A DNA stretch of 25,334 nucleotides from Hyphomicrobiales bacterium (GTDB taxonomy: Bacteria; Pseudomonadota; Alphaproteobacteria; Rhizobiales; Aestuariivirgaceae), in assembly GCA_023266715.1 (NCBI GenBank), contig JAHFPK010000007.1, positions 1 to 25,334 on the forward strand, in the 5' to 3' direction. Shown piece by piece: positions 22,824 to 25,334 of this stretch. Each line of letters opens with the position of its first letter. Within the stretch, counting starts at the first letter, position 1. Below the pieces are notes generated by a model, which saw only the letters and a program-made list of their open reading frames with translations, was not told where the DNA came from and did not search any database. The translations under genes and the position numbers were made by a program.

Positions 22824-23827
22824 GTGGGCCCTCGCGCTATGACGTTGCCGACCGGGCACCGCGGACCCTGATCGATTTTATGCTGCGCTGGGAAACAATC
22901 CTCATCGGATTGCTGATTGCTGTTGTCATCGGCAACACGATCATCTCCCCCTATTTTCTCGATATCTATAATCTCTCGGACGCCACGTTCAATTTTTCCG
23001 AAAAGGCCATCATCGCGCTTGGCATGACACTGCTGATTTTGGTGCGTGATATCGATCTTTCCGTCGCCGCAATCATCGCGCTGGCATCACTGGCCATGGG
23101 GCTTGCGGCTGATGCAGGAGCTGGAACAGGCTTGCTTATTCCCATTGGACTTGGCGTTGGAGCCATTTGCGGCGCCTTCAACGGTTTGCTGGTGGCGCGC
23201 ATTGGCCTGCCTTCCATTGTTGTTACGATTGGAACAATGTCGCTGTTTCGCGGTCTTGCACAGGTGATCCTTGGCGATCAGGCCATCACAAAATACCCCG
23301 CAGCATTTCAAACCTTAGGGCAGGGCTATTTGATCAAATGGCCACCCATTCCCTATTCCTTCGCATTGTTTCTGGTGCTGGCTGCGATATTTACATTCGT
23401 GCTGCACAAAACGGCGTTCGGGCGGAAGCTCTTTGCCATGGGCAACAATCCCATTGCCGCGCAATTCTCCGGCATTCCAGTCAACCGCATTCGCTTCTGG
23501 CTTTTTGTTCTGACCGGGTTGCTTGCCGGCGTCGCTGCCATCCTGCTTACGGCGCGTATTGGCTCCACGCGGCCCAATATCGCTTTGGGATGGGAACTTG
23601 AGGTGATCACCGCTGTTATCCTCGGCGGCGTTTCCATTGCGGGCGGCGCGGGCACGATTCCAGGCGTTGTGCTGGCTGTGTTTATTCTGGGCCTTGCGAC
23701 ATTCGGGCTTTCCCTGGTAAATGTGCCGGGAATCGTGATCAGTGTCTTGCTTGGGCTGCTGCTGATTGTTTCGATCGCCATGCCCATTGTCGTGCGGCGG
23801 CTGCTTAAGGGGAAACCCGTGGTTTGA
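22820..23827 (+). CDS. rhaQ: Rhamnose ABC transporter, permease RhaQ
   Basis: A 335-residue RbsC-family permease, paralogous to RhaP. It has a longer cytoplasmic N-terminus (about 25 residues) before the first helix. The helices contain ILVRDIDLSVAAIIALASL, IGLPSIVVTIGTMSLFRGLA and the GGVSIAGGAGTIPG coupling segment. ATG 22820 overlaps the rhaP stop in an ATGA arrangement. In the R. leguminosarum locus rhaU and rhaK follow at this point; here the operon ends and an unrelated gene faces it 107 bp on. Function as the second half of the rhamnose channel is inferred from the operon. Confidence 0.93.
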   Translation: MSGPSRYDVADRAPRTLIDFMLRWETILIGLLIAVVIGNTIISPYFLDIYNLSDATFNFSEKAIIALGMTLLILVRDIDLSVAAIIALASLAMGLAADAGAGTGLLIPIGLGVGAICGAFNGLLVARIGLPSIVVTIGTMSLFRGLAQVILGDQAITKYPAAFQTLGQGYLIKWPPIPYSFALFLVLAAIFTFVLHKTAFGRKLFAMGNNPIAAQFSGIPVNRIRFWLFVLTGLLAGVAAILLTARIGSTRPNIALGWELEVITAVILGGVSIAGGAGTIPGVVLAVFILGLATFGLSLVNVPGIVISVLLGLLLIVSIAMPIVVRRLLKGKPVV

Positions 23828-23882
23828 GCGAGAGATCTACCAACGTCGCCCGAAGTGAATGATGGTGGCTCGTATTACAAGC

Positions 23883-23908
23883 GGTTTTGATTTCATGAAC
23901 GCAAAACC
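23883..23908 (+). terminator. Possible terminator between converging rhaQ and dioxygenase genes
   Basis: GGTTTTG (23883-23889) and CAAAACC (23902-23908) are perfect inverted repeats with a 12-nt spacer, followed by ATTTT on the plus strand. The stem is short and only moderately stable. It lies 56 bp after the rhaQ stop in the gap between converging genes, where a terminator is expected. Confidence 0.35.
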
Positions 23909-23934
23909 ATTTTCCATCAACCAAGTTTCTGGAA

Positions 23935-24741
23935 CTATGTTAGGGCAACCACCATTGGCGTAAAACCAAATTGAATTTTCTCTGGGTCGGCATCATGCCC
24001 GTCACACCACAGGCCATGCAACACACGGTGTGAGTTAGCTGAAAATTCCGTTCGACCATGCAAAACCCGCGTATTGTCCATCAGTAGAAGTTGTCCTGCA
24101 CTAAGCAAGAATTCCTCATAGTTCGCTGGATGTGATACATACTCAATGATGGCCGCTATGCCGGCACGCGCCATTGGGTGGATTTGCAAGGACACGTCAG
24201 TTCCGTATCTAAAGGCCATTGAAATTCGACCATCGCAGATCTTGAAGACTGATCTCTGTGCCTCCCGGTCATCGCGCCTGATTACAAATGCATCTGGCCT
24301 AAATAACCCAACAAGTGATTCTGGATAATTCTGCTCAAGAAATCGATAAATATCTTCAGCAAAACATATGCGGGAATGCCCTCCTTTCTCTGCTGGTGAC
24401 TCACAATAGATCAACATGGTCTTCGGCGGGAGTTTTTCAAACGACCCATCCGTATGCAAACGCAAATCTGAAGATGTTGTATTTGCATACTGGGGAAATC
24501 CAGGCAAATTCCGAATTGGATGAACGCCAGCATCGTCAGATAACTTGTGACGGACAGGATTTCCAAAGTGGCGGCCCAGTTTCGCCAAAGCAGATGATAT
24601 TTCCAGTTGTGAAGTTGGTCTTCTTTGATTTATTAGCACACAACCTTGGATTGTAAAAAGATCTAGGATTTTCTCCAGCTCACTTTCTGTGATTTCAATC
24701 AGCTTTTCTACAACAAGCTCTCGTATCTTCGATTTAGTCAT
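23935..24741 (-). CDS. TauD/TfdA-family Fe(II)/2-oxoglutarate-dependent dioxygenase
   Basis: A 268-residue cupin-fold oxygenase. The iron ligands are the His-X-Asp pair His96/Asp98 (LRLHTDGSFE) and the distal His228 (NTRVLHGRTEF), with Arg239 eleven residues on as the expected 2-oxoglutarate anchor. Length is typical for TauD-like or clavaminate-synthase-like enzymes. It hydroxylates or desaturates a small molecule or an amino-acid-like substrate; the substrate cannot be read from the sequence. ATG 24741 has no good ribosome site. The gene looks less GC-rich than the rhamnose genes beside it, which suggests separate origin. It is divergent, over 178 bp, from an ATP-grasp-like gene, a partnership seen in small peptide or amino-acid natural-product pathways. 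Confidence 0.85.
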   Translation of the reverse strand: MTKSKIRELVVEKLIEITESELEKILDLFTIQGCVLINQRRPTSQLEISSALAKLGRHFGNPVRHKLSDDAGVHPIRNLPGFPQYANTTSSDLRLHTDGSFEKLPPKTMLIYCESPAEKGGHSRICFAEDIYRFLEQNYPESLVGLFRPDAFVIRRDDREAQRSVFKICDGRISMAFRYGTDVSLQIHPMARAGIAAIIEYVSHPANYEEFLLSAGQLLLMDNTRVLHGRTEFSANSHRVLHGLWCDGHDADPEKIQFGFTPMVVALT

Positions 24742-24919
24742 TTAACTTGTTTTCATTGCCCAGGAAACCGCTTGCTTGTGCCAGAAACCAGTTTATGCAC
24801 GAAAACCAATACGGCGGCAAACTCAATAAACTGAACAGTGCAATTGCGCTTGGTTGCGCCGGCGGTCTAGTCTCTACGGGTCATGGTTGATTGACTTTGG
24901 TTAAGCTCACAAAATTATT

Positions 24920-25334
24920 ATGGAATCAATTTCAATTAAAAACTTGATCATTCTTCTTTCCAACCAGCGTCGCCGCTATGATCCTGCGGATTTCATAGAT
25001 ATTGGCAATCGCGTTGCTGCCAGCGCAGCAGATATCCGGGTTTATGTGATTGGTGAACAAACCCCCAACACCCAACTCCCCAAAGATATATGGAAATTAC
25101 CCACCCTGACTGTAGCTTTTAGCCCTAAAAAACTGACATTCGTTCCTCCACGGGGGCGAATAATTTTCAATCGCCAAATTCAGAAGCTTGAGCAAGCTCG
25201 GATCCTTAATTTGGTAGGCATTCCGATACCCCATTGCGAAATGTTCCGCCCGGGCATGGCCCTTGACCCCGCGATTTGGGGAGACATAGTGCTTCTTAAG
25301 CCAGCACCACTCTATATGACATCCCATGGTGACA
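24920..25334 (+). CDS. Start of an ATP-grasp-like protein, cut by the window end
   Basis: An open frame from ATG 24920 runs to the window edge (138 codons, no stop). After an N-terminal part with NLIILLSNQRRRYDPADF, the segment IIFNRQIQKLEQARILNLV then GIPIPHCEMF then IVLLKPAP matches the entry to an ATP-grasp domain: a helix with Lys/Gln, a GIPxP turn, and the strand with the nucleotide-binding Lys-Pro. ATP-grasp enzymes join carboxylates to amines or thiols through acyl phosphates. The catalytic half lies outside the window. The ribosome site is weak. The opposite-strand frame over the same bases has no family character. Family assignment is from motif pattern only. Confidence 0.6.
   Translation, partial: MESISIKNLIILLSNQRRRYDPADFIDIGNRVAASAADIRVYVIGEQTPNTQLPKDIWKLPTLTVAFSPKKLTFVPPRGRIIFNRQIQKLEQARILNLVGIPIPHCEMFRPGMALDPAIWGDIVLLKPAPLYMTSHGD

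Noticed and set aside
24892..24919. A TTGACT and ATTATT pair at 17-bp spacing upstream of the ATP-grasp-like gene as its promoter.
   Set aside because: The -10 would touch the ATG at 24920, so transcription would start inside the gene. It could only be real if translation starts further downstream.
25097..25327. A minus-strand 76-codon frame at the right edge.
   Set aside because: It is antisense to the open ATP-grasp-like frame and has no motif or ribosome site.

Overview
The window reads as a chromosomal segment of an alphaproteobacterium, most like Hyphomicrobiales (rhizobia and relatives). The reasons are the tpiA-secG-pyrG linkage with a SurA_N/PpiD-type chaperone and trpE divergent from it, and a rhizobial-type L-rhamnose locus (RhaI of the Pseudomonas stutzeri/Rhizobium type, a RhaD aldolase-dehydrogenase fusion, and an ABC importer under a DeoR regulator). 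This is inferred from gene content and protein character; no rRNA or other phylogenetic marker is present. I found no tRNA, rRNA, CRISPR array, insertion sequence, integrase or origin.

Layout. (1) 1-3242, minus strand: ppiD-like PPIase then trpE. The trpE frame is broken by an in-frame UAA at 55-57, after which the TrpE sequence continues to the window edge. (2) 3375-9127, plus strand: tpiA, a small ATC-hydrolase-like gene, secG, pyrG and a large MscS channel, closely spaced. (3) 9233-11841: a Kdo (3-deoxy-D-manno-octulosonate) set with mixed orientations: kpsF/kdsD (-), a short and divergent kdsB (+), kdsA (-). (4) 11941-13793, minus strand: two tandem EamA/DMT permeases with almost no gap. 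(5) 13868-23827: an L-rhamnose locus. rhaD-rhaI-denD runs left, and rhaR-rhaS-rhaT-rhaP-rhaQ runs right from a 157-bp control region carrying repeats. (6) 23935-25334: a less GC-rich end with a TauD-type Fe(II)/2-oxoglutarate dioxygenase (-) and, divergently, the start of an ATP-grasp-like protein cut by the window edge.

How it works together. L-rhamnose binds RhaS, is imported by RhaT/RhaP/RhaQ, isomerised by RhaI and finally cleaved and oxidised by RhaD. The kinase (RhaK) and mutarotase (RhaU) that normally follow rhaQ are absent here. KpsF/KdsD, KdsA and KdsB would make Kdo and activate it with CTP, the product of PyrG. However, this KdsB has lost a metal-ligand position and about 30 internal residues, so the set may be an accessory or altered pathway.

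The most notable items are the interrupted trpE, the altered KdsB, the rhamnose control region with TGATT repeats at exact 10-bp spacing, the missing rhamnulokinase, and the dioxygenase/ATP-grasp pair at the right edge.
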